A stretch of DNA of 64,000 nt from Faecalibacterium sp. I4-1-79 (GTDB lineage Bacteria > Bacillota > Clostridia > Oscillospirales > Ruminococcaceae): assembly GCF_023347235.1 (NCBI RefSeq), contig NZ_CP094467.1:2728001-2792000 (forward strand). The letters run 5' to 3'. Positions 42,593-51,884 of the stretch are shown piece by piece. Both the position numbers and the translations under genes were made by a program. Each line of letters starts with the position of its first letter. The stretch's first letter is position 1. Under the pieces are notes generated by a model. The model saw only the letters and a list, made by a program, of their open reading frames with translations, had not been told where the DNA came from and did no database searches.

Positions 42593-43708
42593 ATGGAAAC
42601 AACCAAGCCCCGCACTGTCAGCTCCATCGGGATGTTTGATATGCTCAAGGGCGCAGGGATGCTGGCCATCGTGCTGGGGCACACTGCGGAGCTTTATCCG
42701 CTTCAGTTGTCGAACGGCCTGTCGCTGACCGCCTTTTTGGTCTTTGTCTACCGCGAAACGCTGATGGCGGCCTTTTTCATCGCCAGCGGCTACGGCTTCC
42801 GCAAGCGCTCCATCGGCAAGTGCATCCACCAGCAGCTCAAAAGCCTGCTCAAGCCCTTTTGCTACACCGCGTTCTTCACCACGGTGCTGCATTTTATCAT
42901 TCATTATAAGACTTTTCACTACCTGCCCGGCTCCCTGAGCGAGAGCATCAAGGTGGCGGGCGGTTTTCTGCTGGGTCTGCCCCATACGGCTACCTACTTC
43001 GGGCAGGAGTTCTTTTCCTGCGGGCCCATGTGGTATCTGCTGGCGCTGCTGATGGGCTGGATCGCGCTGGACGTTATCCTGAACATCTTTCCGGAGCGGT
43101 ACATCCCGTGGGCGGTGGGCGGCTGCGCCCTGCTGGGCTGGGGTGCCAGCCTTGTATGGGAGCTGCCCTTCTGCCTGATTCAAGGCGCGGTGATCACGCC
43201 GTACCTGTACCTTGGTTACCTTGCCAAGCGTCAGCACTGGCTGGATCAGCCCTTGTCCCGCCGGATGTCCTGCATCCTGTGGGCTGCCGTTCTGCTGGTC
43301 CCGGTGGCTGCCTTTGCCACCGGCATCACCGACTGTGTATCCATGGCAGAGTGGACCTTAGGCCCCATCAGCATCCTGCTGGACGGCCTTGCCGGCCTGC
43401 TGTTCGTCCGGCTGTTTTTGCGGCTGAACCGGCACCGGAATGCGCTGGTAAGCTTTTTTGAGGCCATTGGCCGCCGCTCCCTGTACATCTTCTGCATACA
43501 TACCGTAGAGCTTACCGCTATTCCGTGGTATCTGTTCGCGGCGAAATACGCCGACCGCCCTGTTTTGGGCATCTGCCTGCAATATGTCCTTTCGCTGGGC
43601 TCCATCTGGCTTGTCTGTGCCCTGCTGCAACGGCGGCGGGATCTGGTCATCAAGCTGTTCCCCGCCCGGCGGCACACCCCGCAGGTACACTACACCCCAC
43701 GGCACTGA
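42593..43708 (+). CDS. Acyltransferase family 3 membrane protein
   Basis: A 371-residue integral membrane protein with about ten helices, of the family that acetylates or acylates surface glycans and lipids. The start region FDMLKGAGMLAIVLGHTAELYP has the usual catalytic His near residue 28, and MAAFFIASGYGFRKR is the conserved Ser/Gly-Tyr-Phe loop. The C-terminal IGRRSLYIFCIHTVELT is also typical. It is divergent from the adenylation operon with a perfect sigma-A promoter and leads toward a glycosyltransferase pair, so it could act on the glycan or on the carrier product. Confidence 0.86.
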   Translation: METTKPRTVSSIGMFDMLKGAGMLAIVLGHTAELYPLQLSNGLSLTAFLVFVYRETLMAAFFIASGYGFRKRSIGKCIHQQLKSLLKPFCYTAFFTTVLHFIIHYKTFHYLPGSLSESIKVAGGFLLGLPHTATYFGQEFFSCGPMWYLLALLMGWIALDVILNIFPERYIPWAVGGCALLGWGASLVWELPFCLIQGAVITPYLYLGYLAKRQHWLDQPLSRRMSCILWAAVLLVPVAAFATGITDCVSMAEWTLGPISILLDGLAGLLFVRLFLRLNRHRNALVSFFEAIGRRSLYIFCIHTVELTAIPWYLFAAKYADRPVLGICLQYVLSLGSIWLVCALLQRRRDLVIKLFPARRHTPQVHYTPRH

Positions 43709-43773
43709 TATTCTGAATGTTCCGGCTGCGGCGGCGCAGCCGATCTTAGGATAAGGAAGAGGAGGATCCCGTT

Positions 43774-44568
43774 ATGAACCACGATGCCCCCGTGACCCCT
43801 GCTGCCCTGCAGGCGCACATTGCCGAGCTGGAGCAGCAGCTCAAGCTTTCGGACGAGGGTGTTTCCCAGCTGGCGCAGCGGTGTCTGGAGCTGGAGCAGC
43901 AGCTGCTGACCTGCCAGACCGAGCTTTCCAGGCACAGCGCCGAGGCCGAAAACATCACTCTTACCCTGCCGCAGCTGTTCTACGACACCGGCAGCGGCTT
44001 TTCGCCCCGGGAATGCCTGATTGCCACCGAGGATGTCTACAACGAGCTGACCCATGAGGTGTCGGTCACCTTTATTCTGCCGGAGGACGCCCGCGCCGTC
44101 CGGCTGGACCCTGGCGAACTGGCCTGCTGCATCACTGACCTTGCCATTTCGGACGAACGCATCAGCTTTCAGCCGGTCAACGGCCTTGTATTGCAGGAGG
44201 ACAGCCTGCTGTTCTTAGATGTAGACCCCAACCTTGCACTGCACTGCACCACCGGCTTTGGTGCCGGCATGAAGTTTGCGGTGAACTATCACTACTACCC
44301 GCTGGGACGTTTTCTGCACGAGCAGCCCGGCAAATCTCTGCTGCGGGCGCTGAACGACCTGAAGCTGAAAAACGCCACCGCCGCGCAGGAAGCAGCCGAG
44401 GTATTGCAGGCCAGCCGCGCCGAGTGTATGCGGCTGAACCAGCAGCTGCTGACCCTGCAGGGCATCCAGCACGAATATCAGGTCTCGCTGGAAAATATGC
44501 GCGCCAGCAGCAGCTGGCGGCTGACCGCCCCGCTGCGCAAGCTGCTGACCCTGCTGCGCGGCCACTGA
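43774..44568 (+). CDS. Coiled-coil protein of the glycosyltransferase group
   Basis: A 264-residue protein of unknown function. Residues 10-55 and 190-240 are Leu/Glu/Gln heptad-rich (IAELEQQLKLSDEGVSQLAQRC and EVLQASRAECMRLNQQLLTLQ), flanking a beta-type central domain (FILPEDARAVRLDPGELACC). The end, SSSWRLTAPLRKLLTLLRG, is a tail often found on proteins encoded with surface-glycan glycosyltransferases and may contact the membrane. GGAGGA precedes the ATG. The next gene, a GT4 enzyme, starts 34 bases later. Confidence 0.75.
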   Translation: MNHDAPVTPAALQAHIAELEQQLKLSDEGVSQLAQRCLELEQQLLTCQTELSRHSAEAENITLTLPQLFYDTGSGFSPRECLIATEDVYNELTHEVSVTFILPEDARAVRLDPGELACCITDLAISDERISFQPVNGLVLQEDSLLFLDVDPNLALHCTTGFGAGMKFAVNYHYYPLGRFLHEQPGKSLLRALNDLKLKNATAAQEAAEVLQASRAECMRLNQQLLTLQGIQHEYQVSLENMRASSSWRLTAPLRKLLTLLRGH

Positions 44569-44602
44569 GCCCGCCCGATATTCTGCCCGGAGGAGTTGGA
44601 TC

Positions 44603-46207
44603 ATGTACACCAGTTACAGTACCCTGCAGCGCAAGCAATTGTCCAAGCAGGTCTATACCGATACCCAGAGCACCTATCTTCTGGTCTACGCGCCGGGGCG
44701 TCACAAGGCGCTGGAAACGGCGCTGCAAAACCAGCTGCACCGCAAGTTCCGTCTGGTGACCCGGCTGGAGGGCGAGCTGACCCCCGCTGTGGCCGGGGTG
44801 CTGCTGGTAAGCGAGGATGTGGAGTGCACCCCCACCGCCCTGACCTATTTTGCCGCCGCCCTGCGGGAGGGCGCAGACCTTGCGGTCTGCGACGCCGCCT
44901 TTGGCTTTGACGGCGCTACCGCCCTGTACCTGAGCACTCAGCACCTGCCGGGCAGCCGCTGCGCCATGGTGTCCCGCGCATTGCTGGACGAGGTACGCGC
45001 CGCCGCCCGGGGCAGGGACAGCGTTACCGAGCTGCTGCGTCTGGCCCATGCCATGGCGCAGCACAGCTGCCGCATCCCGCAGGCACTGCTGCACTTCCGC
45101 CGGGAGCTGTGCGCCGACGACGTGTTCTCCGCCAAGGGACGCCGTGCGCTGATCCTGAGCCACGAGCTGACCATGACCGGCGCGCCCATCGTGCTGGTAA
45201 GCGCCGTGCCGGTGCTGCGCAACCTTGGCTTTGAGGTGGTGGTGCTGGGGCCGGCGGACGAAGGCTCGCTGCCGCTGTTTCTGGATGCCGGGGCCGCTGT
45301 GGTCACCCGCCCGGACTGCGTTACTTCCAGCGCCCTGTGGGGGCTGGCCACCAGCGCAGACCTTGTGCTGGCCAACACAGTGGTGGAAGCGCCGGTGGTA
45401 AACACCCTGAACGGCTCCTTTGTGCCAGTGCTGTGGTGGCTGCACGATGCCTTTGCGGGCTACCCCTTCATCTCTCACAGCATCCCAAAGGCGCTGGGCA
45501 AAAATATCCACGTCTGCGCCGTAGGCTCCCACGCCACCGCCGCCATGCACTCCGTCCGACCGGATTTTGAAATCGAGCAGCTGATCTACGGTCTGCCGGA
45601 CTACGCCGCCGAGCAGTTTCCTCGCTATGACATCAGCTTTGCCGGAGGGCGTCCCCTCTTTGTAACGGTAGGCTCGCTGGAGCACCGCAAGGGTCCGGAT
45701 ATCTTCTGCAATGCCATCCGGCTGCTGCCCTCTGCGGTGCGGGAAAAAGCCGTTTTCCTCTTTGTGGGCAAAGCCGCCGACAAGGGAATGTACAACGCCG
45801 TGGACAGTCTGGTGCGGGACTATCCCCAGACCGTTTTCTACCGCAAGCGGCTGGAGCGCCCGGAGGTCAAATCCCTGATGGAGCAGTGCAACTGCGTGGT
45901 GTGTGCCTCTCGCGACGACCCCATGCCCACCTTCGTCACCGAGGGTCTGATCTTCGGCAAGCCCTCTATCGTATCGGAGCACACCGGCACCGCCGGGCTT
46001 GTGACCGAAGGCGTGGACGGTTTCCTCTACAAGGACGACGACCCGCAGCAGCTGGCCGATAAGCTGACTTGGGCCATTGAGCACCCGGAAGCGCTGGCCG
46101 CCATGCACGACAGCTGCCGCCGCCTGTACGAGCAGCAGTTCTCCAACGAATCCTATGTAGCCACCCTGACAAGGCTGGTAAAAGAGCTGACGGACGGGGA
46201 AGAATAA
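44603..46207 (+). CDS. GT4 family glycosyltransferase with N-terminal extension
   Basis: A 534-residue enzyme. The last 360 residues are a GT-B glycosyltransferase: ILSHELTMTGAPIVLVSAVPVLRNLGFEV opens the acceptor lobe, and FVTVGSLEHRKGPDIFCNAI with CVVCASRDDPMPTFVTEGLIFGKPSIVS (the E-x7-E region) forms the donor lobe. The first 170 residues are an extra domain resembling a GT-A-like fold without a clear metal motif (VAGVLLVSEDVECTPTALTY). Ribosome site GGAGGAG. Sugar specificity unknown. Confidence 0.87.
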   Translation: MYTSYSTLQRKQLSKQVYTDTQSTYLLVYAPGRHKALETALQNQLHRKFRLVTRLEGELTPAVAGVLLVSEDVECTPTALTYFAAALREGADLAVCDAAFGFDGATALYLSTQHLPGSRCAMVSRALLDEVRAAARGRDSVTELLRLAHAMAQHSCRIPQALLHFRRELCADDVFSAKGRRALILSHELTMTGAPIVLVSAVPVLRNLGFEVVVLGPADEGSLPLFLDAGAAVVTRPDCVTSSALWGLATSADLVLANTVVEAPVVNTLNGSFVPVLWWLHDAFAGYPFISHSIPKALGKNIHVCAVGSHATAAMHSVRPDFEIEQLIYGLPDYAAEQFPRYDISFAGGRPLFVTVGSLEHRKGPDIFCNAIRLLPSAVREKAVFLFVGKAADKGMYNAVDSLVRDYPQTVFYRKRLERPEVKSLMEQCNCVVCASRDDPMPTFVTEGLIFGKPSIVSEHTGTAGLVTEGVDGFLYKDDDPQQLADKLTWAIEHPEALAAMHDSCRRLYEQQFSNESYVATLTRLVKELTDGEE

Positions 46208-46216
46208 CGAAAAAAC

Positions 46217-46254
46217 AATGCCGGACAGCTGCACGCTGCCCGGCATTGCTTTTT
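46217..46254 (+). terminator. Terminator after the GT4 gene
   Basis: AATGCCGGACAGC and GCTGCCCGGCATT (one mismatch) followed by GCTTTTTCAC. It shares the TTTTTCAC tail with the dispersed hairpin family but has 13-base arms. Confidence 0.8.
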
Positions 46255-46394
46255 CACAATCTTTGCATTTTATCAAATCCCCCAAATTGCAAAACAAAGT
46301 TCCGCTTCCGTTCACAAAGGGCGGCGGGAGATGTGCTATACTGGTCACAGAATTTCCGGTTAAAAGCATCCATACCGAAAGGAGTTTTGTTTCC

Positions 46395-47432
46395 ATGAGC
46401 CAAGCCGCCGCGCAGCAGCCCTCCCGCAAAAAGACTGTGATCTCTCTGCTGGTGCTGCTGGCACTTACCTGCATCATCGTGTTCATTTTTAAGGATCACT
46501 GGGTCGAGATCACCACGGCGCTGGCGCAGCTGTCGGTGTGGCAGGTGCTGGCGGTTCTGGCGGTCGGCATCAGCTACCCCCTGCTGGAAGGGTGCGTGGC
46601 GTGGGTCATCGTGCGCAGCCGTCTGCCGCAGTTCAAGCTGTGGCAAGGGTTAGATGTGGGCTGGTGCGGCACCTTTGGCAACGTGGTCACGCTGGGTGCC
46701 GGTGCGGTACCGGTGCAGCTGTACTACCTGCACAAGGCCGGGCTGTCACTGGGTCCCGGCGCAGGGCTGATGACGCTGGAATACGTTTTCCATAAGACCA
46801 CCGTGCTGCTGTACGCCACCGTGATGCTGCTGTTACAGCATCGCTGGCTTTCCGCCAACACCACCGGTGTCATGCGCTATCTGCCCATGGCATACGCTGT
46901 GGTAGCGGTGATTATTGTGGCGCTGGTGCTGCTGTGTGTTTCGCCGCTGGTGCAGAGCCTCGCCCGCTGGCTGCTGGGCTTTCTGCCCAAGACCGAAAAG
47001 TGGCAGCAGCGCCGCGCCGACTGGCTGGAACAGCTGGAGGTGCTGGGCACCGAGAGCCGCCGCCTGCTGGCAGATAAGCCCCGCTGCCTGAAGATTTTTG
47101 CCCTGCAGGCGCTCAAGCTGTTCGGGCTGTTCTGCCTGCCCTACCTGTGCATCCGTTTCATGGGGCTTTCCCCGCTGGGCTTCTGGCAAGTGCAGCTGCT
47201 CACCAGCCTGATGCTCTTCGTCTCCAACGCCCTGCCCAATGTAGCCGGGATGGGCTCGATCGAAACCGCCTTTCTGCTGGTGTTCGGCAGCTTTCTGGAG
47301 CAGGGCGAGGCGATGAGCGTGCTGATGCTCTACCGCATCGCCAGCTATTATGTAGTATTTGCCGCCAGTGCCGTGGGCTTCTTCATCGCCCAGCGGCATC
47401 TTGTCCAAATGGAGCCGCCAAAGGAGGGGTGA
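46395..47432 (+). CDS. Lysylphosphatidylglycerol synthase TM / UPF0104 family membrane protein
   Basis: A 345-residue protein with about eight helices matching the flippase-like half of MprF without the catalytic aminoacyl-transferase half. Visible family features are YPLLEGCVAWVIVRSRL, GWCGTFGNVVTLGAGAVPVQLYYLHKAG and LPNVAGMGSIETAFLLVFGSF. The ATG at 46395 with AAAGGAG upstream is preferred to a frame extension of 59 codons through the terminator. Relatives occur beside glycosyltransferases and may move lipid-linked sugars. The gene after it starts four bases past its stop. Confidence 0.88.
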   Translation: MSQAAAQQPSRKKTVISLLVLLALTCIIVFIFKDHWVEITTALAQLSVWQVLAVLAVGISYPLLEGCVAWVIVRSRLPQFKLWQGLDVGWCGTFGNVVTLGAGAVPVQLYYLHKAGLSLGPGAGLMTLEYVFHKTTVLLYATVMLLLQHRWLSANTTGVMRYLPMAYAVVAVIIVALVLLCVSPLVQSLARWLLGFLPKTEKWQQRRADWLEQLEVLGTESRRLLADKPRCLKIFALQALKLFGLFCLPYLCIRFMGLSPLGFWQVQLLTSLMLFVSNALPNVAGMGSIETAFLLVFGSFLEQGEAMSVLMLYRIASYYVVFAASAVGFFIAQRHLVQMEPPKEG

Positions 47433-47436
47433 GCAG

Positions 47437-47895
47437 ATGAAAAGCTTCCACATTCCCCGCACCGCTTTATTTTTTATCCTGTTTGCACTGGCAGCTTTTG
47501 CGGTGCTATACCATCCCATCGACCTGAAAGCACTGGTACGCGCCAGCTCGCAGGGCACGCTCCGCACCGAGGAAGTGGCGCATTTTGGCAGCACAAACGA
47601 CATGGACTATCACCTCCTCTCCATGGACAGCGAAGCGTTCCAACAAACGGCAGAATTGCTTTCCACCGTCTCCTGCCGCAAAAAGTTGAATCAGAACTAT
47701 TCTTCCTACACCCACGATACCTTTCCGGTGCAGTCAGTCACTGTCAGCTTTTATGACGATGCCGAAAATCAGAAGTTTCTGTTGACGGTATATTCTGACG
47801 GCGTGTGCATCCTGAACAGCGCCTATGTCAGCGTAAAATACCCCGGCGGCGGCGCAGCGCAGCTGTATGAACAGCTGGCGGGGATGGGGCAGTAA
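47437..47895 (+). CDS. Hypothetical membrane-anchored protein, 152 residues
   Basis: No family recognised. One N-terminal helix (ALFFILFALAAFAVLYH) acts as an anchor or signal, followed by about 125 residues with a beta-rich look, including TFPVQSVTVSFYDDAENQKFLLTVYSDGVCILNS. AAAGGAGG is present eight to ten bases before the ATG. It is coupled to the flippase-like gene and followed by a terminator, so it is the last gene of that unit. Confidence 0.75.
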   Translation: MKSFHIPRTALFFILFALAAFAVLYHPIDLKALVRASSQGTLRTEEVAHFGSTNDMDYHLLSMDSEAFQQTAELLSTVSCRKKLNQNYSSYTHDTFPVQSVTVSFYDDAENQKFLLTVYSDGVCILNSAYVSVKYPGGGAAQLYEQLAGMGQ

Positions 47896-47905
47896 AAACA
47901 AAAAT

Positions 47906-47943
47906 CGGGGCACTCAGGTGGTCAAGCTGAGTGTCCCGTTTTT
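47906..47943 (+). terminator. Terminator after the 47437 gene
   Basis: CGGGGCACTCAG and CTGAGTGTCCCG enclose a nine-base loop, then TTTTTG. Confidence 0.88.
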
Positions 47944-48092
47944 GTTTTCTTTGCGTCGGCTGTGGTACCAAACACAGCCGGTGCCGCGCCGGAAGCAGCA
48001 GAGCAAACCGTGCTGTCGCTTCCCGTAGAAAAGAGAAAGGAATGGAGGAATGGAGCGGAGCGCTTGCAGACGCTCCTTTTTTCTGGTGCAAC

Positions 48093-48114
48093 GTGGTTAG
48101 AATTAGCTAACCAC
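48093..48114 (+). promoter_or_regulatory. Palindromic operator-like site far upstream of pflB
   Basis: GTGGTTAG, AATTAG, CTAACCAC: a perfect inverted repeat with 8-base arms, about 190 bases upstream of the pflB -10 box. A weaker copy (GTTAG-TCTTGT-CAACC) is at 48142-48157. The core GTTAG-N6-CTAAC matches the site upstream of rnfC. Confidence 0.55.
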
Positions 48115-48270
48115 CGCTGCGAGAACAGGATACCACAGTCAGTTAGTCTTGTCAACCCTTAATTTGCAAATTTTTTCGCAAAGTTGCTGCGCCGCCGGGG
48201 TTTCGGCGTTTTTTCTACATTCTGCCCAAAGAACAGCCTTTCCGCTGGAAGAAAACCCACTTGTTTTCTA

Positions 48271-48299
48271 TTGCTTTTTAAAACGGTTCTTGCTATTAT
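48271..48299 (+). promoter_or_regulatory. pflB promoter
   Basis: TTGCTT (48271-48276), 17 bases and TATTAT (48294-48299), giving a leader of about 170 bases. Nothing coding is seen in 47896-48474. Confidence 0.7.
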
Positions 48300-48432
48300 A
48301 GTAACGCAAGATTTTGTGGGCAGGTTTTTATTTTTGTCTACACCTTGTAGTAAGGGCTGCCGCAGACGGCAGCGCAAGACCGTTTCGCCCCCAGAAAACC
48401 GCCCAGACAGAGCGGTTTTTCAAAGGCTCATT

Positions 48433-48450
48433 AGTTAGAAAACGCTAACT
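48433..48450 (+). promoter_or_regulatory. Palindromic operator-like site in the pflB leader
   Basis: AGTTAG, AAAACG, CTAACT within CATTA...TAATG, 25 bases before the start codon. It has the same GTTAG-N6-CTAAC core as the sites at 48093 and 23957. Confidence 0.55.
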
Positions 48451-48474
48451 GCGTAATGGAGCAAGGAGGTTCCA

Positions 48475-50727
48475 ATGATCCAGTTTGAACAGTGGGAAGG
48501 CTTTGAAGGCCGCATCTGGAAGGAAGAGGTCAATGTGCGTGACTTCATCCAGAAGAACTACACCCCCTATGACGGCGATGAAAGCTTTCTGGCCGGCCCC
48601 ACCGAGGCTACCGATAAGCTTTGGGGTGCTTTGCAGCAGCTGCAAAAGGCCGAGCGCGCCAAGGGCGGCGTGCTGGATATGGAGACCGAGGTGGTCAGCA
48701 GCCTGACCTCCTACGGCCCCGGCTATATTGACGAAAGCCTGAAGGATCTGGAGCAGATCGTTGGCTTACAGACCGACAAGCCCCTCAAGCGCGCCTTTAT
48801 GCCCTACGGCGGCATCAAGATGGCAGAGCAGGCCTGCACCACCTACGGCTACCAGCCCTCTGCCGAGCTGCACAAGATCTTTACCGACTACACCCGCACC
48901 CACAATCAGGCCGTGTTCGATGCCTACACCCCCGAGATGAAGAAGGCACGCCACACCCACATCATCACCGGTCTGCCGGACACCTATGGCCGCGGCCGCA
49001 TCGTGGGCGACTACCGCCGCGTTGCCCTGTACGGCATTGACGCCCTGATCCAGTTCAAGCAGGAGGATCTTGCTAACTGCGGCGACGGCACCATGACCGA
49101 TGACGTCATCCGTCTGCGCGAGGAGATCGCCCGCCAGATCAGCGCCCTGAAGGGCATGAAGAAGATGGCCGAGGCCTACGGCTACGACATCTCCCAGCCC
49201 GCCAAGGACGCCAAGGAAGCCTGCCAGTGGCTGTACTTCGGCTATCTGGCCGCCATCAAGACCCAGAACGGCGCCGCCATGAGCGTGGGCCGCATCTCCA
49301 CCTTCCTTGACATTTATATCCAGCGCGATCTGGACAAGGGCGTCCTGACCGAAAGTCAGGCACAGGAGCTTATCGACCACATGGTCATGAAGTTCCGCAT
49401 GGTCAAGTTTGCCCGCATCCCCAGCTACAACCAGCTGTTCTCCGGCGACCCCGTGTGGGCAACGCTGGAGGTGGGCGGCATCGGCATGGACGGCCGCAGC
49501 ATGGTCACCAAGAACTGCTACCGCTTCCTGCACACGCTGGAGAACATGGGCCCCGCACCGGAGCCCAACCTGACCGTGCTGTACTCCTCTGCCCTGCCCG
49601 AGGCCTTTAAGAAATACGCCGCCAAGGTGTCCGTCAACACCAGCAGCGTCCAGTACGAGAACGACGATGTGATGAAGCCCGTCTGGGGCGACGATTACTC
49701 CATCTGCTGCTGCGTGTCTGCCACCCAGACCGGCAAGGAGATGCAGTTCTTCGGCGCACGCGCCAACCTTGCCAAGTGCCTGCTGTACGCCATCAACGGC
49801 GGCGTGGACGAGAAGAGCCACGAGCAGTGCGGCCCCAACTATGCCCCCATCACCAGCGAGTACCTGACCTATGACGAGGTTCTGCCCAAGTATGTGCAGA
49901 TGCTGGACTGGCTGGCCGGGCTGTACGTCAACGTGCTGAACCTCATCCAGTATATGCACGACAAGTACTACTACGAGGAAGCCGAGATGGCACTCATCGA
50001 CACCGATGTGCGCCGCACCTTTGCCACCGGCATTGCAGGCTTCTCCCACGTGATCGACTCCCTGAGCGCCATCAAGTACGCCAAGGTGAAGGTGGTGCGC
50101 GATGAAAACGGTCTTGCCACCGGCTTTGAGATCGAGGGCGACTTCCCCAAGTACGGCAACGATGACGACCGTGCCGACGAGATCGGCGTGTGGCTGCTCA
50201 AGACCTTCCTTGAGATGATCAAGAAGCGCCACACCTACCGCAACTCCGAGGCTACCACCTCCATCCTGACCATCACCTCCAACGTGGTGTACGGCAAGTA
50301 CACCGGCGCTCTGCCGGATGGCCGCGCCGCCTTTACCCCGTTTGCACCCGGCGCTACCCCCAGCTACGGTGCAGAGCAGAACGGCCTGCTGGCCTCGCTG
50401 AACTCTGTGGCAAAGCTGCCCTACCACTGGGCACTGGACGGCATCTCCAACACCCAGACCATCAACCCCGAGGCACTGGGTCACAGCGAGGGCGAGCGCG
50501 TGGAGAATCTGGTGCAGGTGCTGGACGGCTACTTTGATCAGGGCGCACACCACCTGAACGTGAACGTCTTTGGCAAGGAGAAGCTGCTGGACGCCATGGA
50601 GCACCCCGAAAAGGAAGAGTACGCCAACTTTACCATCCGCGTTTCCGGCTACGCCGTCAAGTTCATCGACCTGACCCGTGAGCAGCAGCTGGACGTGCTG
50701 GCCCGTACCTGCCATGGCGCTCTGTAA
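48475..50727 (+). CDS. pflB: Pyruvate formate-lyase
   Basis: A 750-residue glycyl-radical enzyme that turns pyruvate and CoA into acetyl-CoA and formate. The active-site cysteine pair is C412-C413 in [19 protein letters not shown], followed by the invariant [17 protein letters not shown]. The radical Gly is near residue 725 in [10 protein letters not shown]. The length is close to E. coli PflB (760). The strong codon bias toward preferred GC codons suggests high expression. AGGAGG lies before the ATG, and the activase gene overlaps its 3' end by 14 bases. Confidence 0.97.
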   Translation: MIQFEQWEGFEGRIWKEEVNVRDFIQKNYTPYDGDESFLAGPTEATDKLWGALQQLQKAERAKGGVLDMETEVVSSLTSYGPGYIDESLKDLEQIVGLQTDKPLKRAFMPYGGIKMAEQACTTYGYQPSAELHKIFTDYTRTHNQAVFDAYTPEMKKARHTHIITGLPDTYGRGRIVGDYRRVALYGIDALIQFKQEDLANCGDGTMTDDVIRLREEIARQISALKGMKKMAEAYGYDISQPAKDAKEACQWLYFGYLAAIKTQNGAAMSVGRISTFLDIYIQRDLDKGVLTESQAQELIDHMVMKFRMVKFARIPSYNQLFSGDPVWATLEVGGIGMDGRSMVTKNCYRFLHTLENMGPAPEPNLTVLYSSALPEAFKKYAAKVSVNTSSVQYENDDVMKPVWGDDYSICCCVSATQTGKEMQFFGARANLAKCLLYAINGGVDEKSHEQCGPNYAPITSEYLTYDEVLPKYVQMLDWLAGLYVNVLNLIQYMHDKYYYEEAEMALIDTDVRRTFATGIAGFSHVIDSLSAIKYAKVKVVRDENGLATGFEIEGDFPKYGNDDDRADEIGVWLLKTFLEMIKKRHTYRNSEATTSILTITSNVVYGKYTGALPDGRAAFTPFAPGATPSYGAEQNGLLASLNSVAKLPYHWALDGISNTQTINPEALGHSEGERVENLVQVLDGYFDQGAHHLNVNVFGKEKLLDAMEHPEKEEYANFTIRVSGYAVKFIDLTREQQLDVLARTCHGAL

Positions 50728-51466
50728 GACCCTTGGGTACGTCCACTCGCTGGAATCCTTCGGCTCGGTGGACGGCCCCGGCGTGCGCTTCGTGGTGTTT
50801 TTGCAGGGGTGTGCCCTGCGGTGCAAGTACTGCCACAACCCCGAAACATGGGCAGAGGGCGGCGAGGCGTGGACGGCAGAAGCGCTGTTCCAGCGGGTAT
50901 ACCGCTACCGCAACTACTGGGGCAAAAAGGGCGGCATCACGGTCAGCGGCGGCGAGCCGCTGCGGCAGCTGGACTTTTTGACCGAGTTCTTCACGCTGGC
51001 GCGTGCCAAGGGCGTGCACACGGCGCTGGACACCGCCGGGCAGCCCTTCCGCCCGGACGACCCGGCGTATCTTGCCGCATTTGACCGTCTGATGGCTAAC
51101 ACCAGTCTGGTGATCTTAGACCTCAAGGAGATCGACCCGGAGCGCCACCGGCAGCTTACCGGCAAGGACAACGCCAACATTCTTGCCATGGCGCGGCACA
51201 TCTCCGACCTCGGCATCCCGCTGTGGATCCGGCACGTCCTCGTGCCCGGTCTGACCGACGACGAGGAGGGGCTGCGCCAAACGGCTGACTTTATCCGCAG
51301 CCTGAAAACGGTGCAGCGGGTGGAGGTGCTGCCCTACCACACCTTAGGGCTGTTCAAGTGGCAGAAACTGGGCATTCCCTACCCCCTGCCGGACGCTGTA
51401 CCGCCCACGGCAGAGCAGGTAAAGCGGGCAGAAGAACTGCTGGAAGTAAGCCGCTATCCCAGGTAA
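50714..51466 (+). CDS. pflA: Pyruvate formate-lyase activating enzyme
   Basis: A 250-residue radical-SAM enzyme that installs the glycyl radical on PflB. The cluster motif is [15 protein letters not shown] (CxxxCxxC) near residues 32-46, and [16 protein letters not shown] is the SAM-binding GGE segment. The DALLDIK-like DLKEID segment is also present. The ATG at 50714 overlaps pflB by 14 bases, so translation is coupled. A 16-4-16 hairpin follows its stop codon by 23 bases. Confidence 0.96.
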   Translation: MALCKTLGYVHSLESFGSVDGPGVRFVVFLQGCALRCKYCHNPETWAEGGEAWTAEALFQRVYRYRNYWGKKGGITVSGGEPLRQLDFLTEFFTLARAKGVHTALDTAGQPFRPDDPAYLAAFDRLMANTSLVILDLKEIDPERHRQLTGKDNANILAMARHISDLGIPLWIRHVLVPGLTDDEEGLRQTADFIRSLKTVQRVEVLPYHTLGLFKWQKLGIPYPLPDAVPPTAEQVKRAEELLEVSRYPR

Positions 51467-51489
51467 AGAGGAAAGCATCTTTTTGATTT

Positions 51490-51525
51490 GAAATTCAGCC
51501 AAGCCTACAGGCTTGGCTGAATTTC
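51490..51525 (+). repeat. 16-4-16 hairpin family member H7
   Basis: GAAATTCAGCCAAGCC, loop TACA and the exact complement are followed by ATTTTCACAGG. It is preceded by TTTTTGATTT and lies just after pflA in the sense direction. Confidence 0.88.
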
Positions 51526-51547
51526 ATTTTCACAGGTTTGTTCTGCC

Positions 51548-51576
51548 TTGACTTCCCTGTGCGGCACCGCTATAAT
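51548..51576 (+). promoter_or_regulatory. cysS promoter
   Basis: TTGACT (51548-51553), 17 bases and TATAAT (51571-51576), just upstream of the T-box leader. Confidence 0.85.
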
Positions 51577-51584
51577 AAAGGGGT

Positions 51585-51849
51585 AAAAGGATAAATGCGT
51601 TTATCCGGGCAGAGTAGCGCCGCACACCGTCTGCGCAGAGAGAACAGGCCACTGGCTGGAAGCCTGTTCGCAGACCGCCGCGCAAAGTGCGCCCGGACAG
51701 CACGCGGCGGGAACCCCGTGGGGAAGTATCGCCGTGCGGTGCGCCGCCGTTACCGGCTTTGAGCGACAAACAGAAGTGGAACCGCGATTTTGATTTAAAA
51801 CCGCCTTCGGAGTTGTGCCTTGTGCACTGCTCCGGGGGCGTTTTGTTTT
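51585..51849 (+). promoter_or_regulatory. T-box riboswitch (cysteine) upstream of cysS
   Basis: A leader with an 18-base starting hairpin, a Stem I closed by TCCGGGC/GCCCGGA with an AGAGTAG bulge, and the T-box core GTGGAACCGCG at 51776-51786. A candidate Cys specifier UGC lies at 51688-51690 on the 3' side of Stem I. The terminator stem runs from CGCC (51802) to GGCG (51840) with TTTTGTTTT behind. Uncharged tRNA-Cys should favour the antiterminator and read-through into cysS. The exact specifier is a prediction. Confidence 0.88.
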
Positions 51850-51884
51850 GCGGCTTCTGTTTGGAACAAAAAGGAGAATTGACC

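Noticed and set aside
37749-43708. A dlt (teichoic acid D-alanylation) operon
   Set aside because: There are two ligases of fatty-acyl type, a condensation-domain protein with HHxxxDG, no DltB-type MBOAT in the operon and no DltD.
48766-50838. A 690-codon open frame antisense to pflB
   Set aside because: It mirrors the strong codon bias of pflB, is Val/Leu/His/Gly-rich without domains, and lacks a ribosome site.
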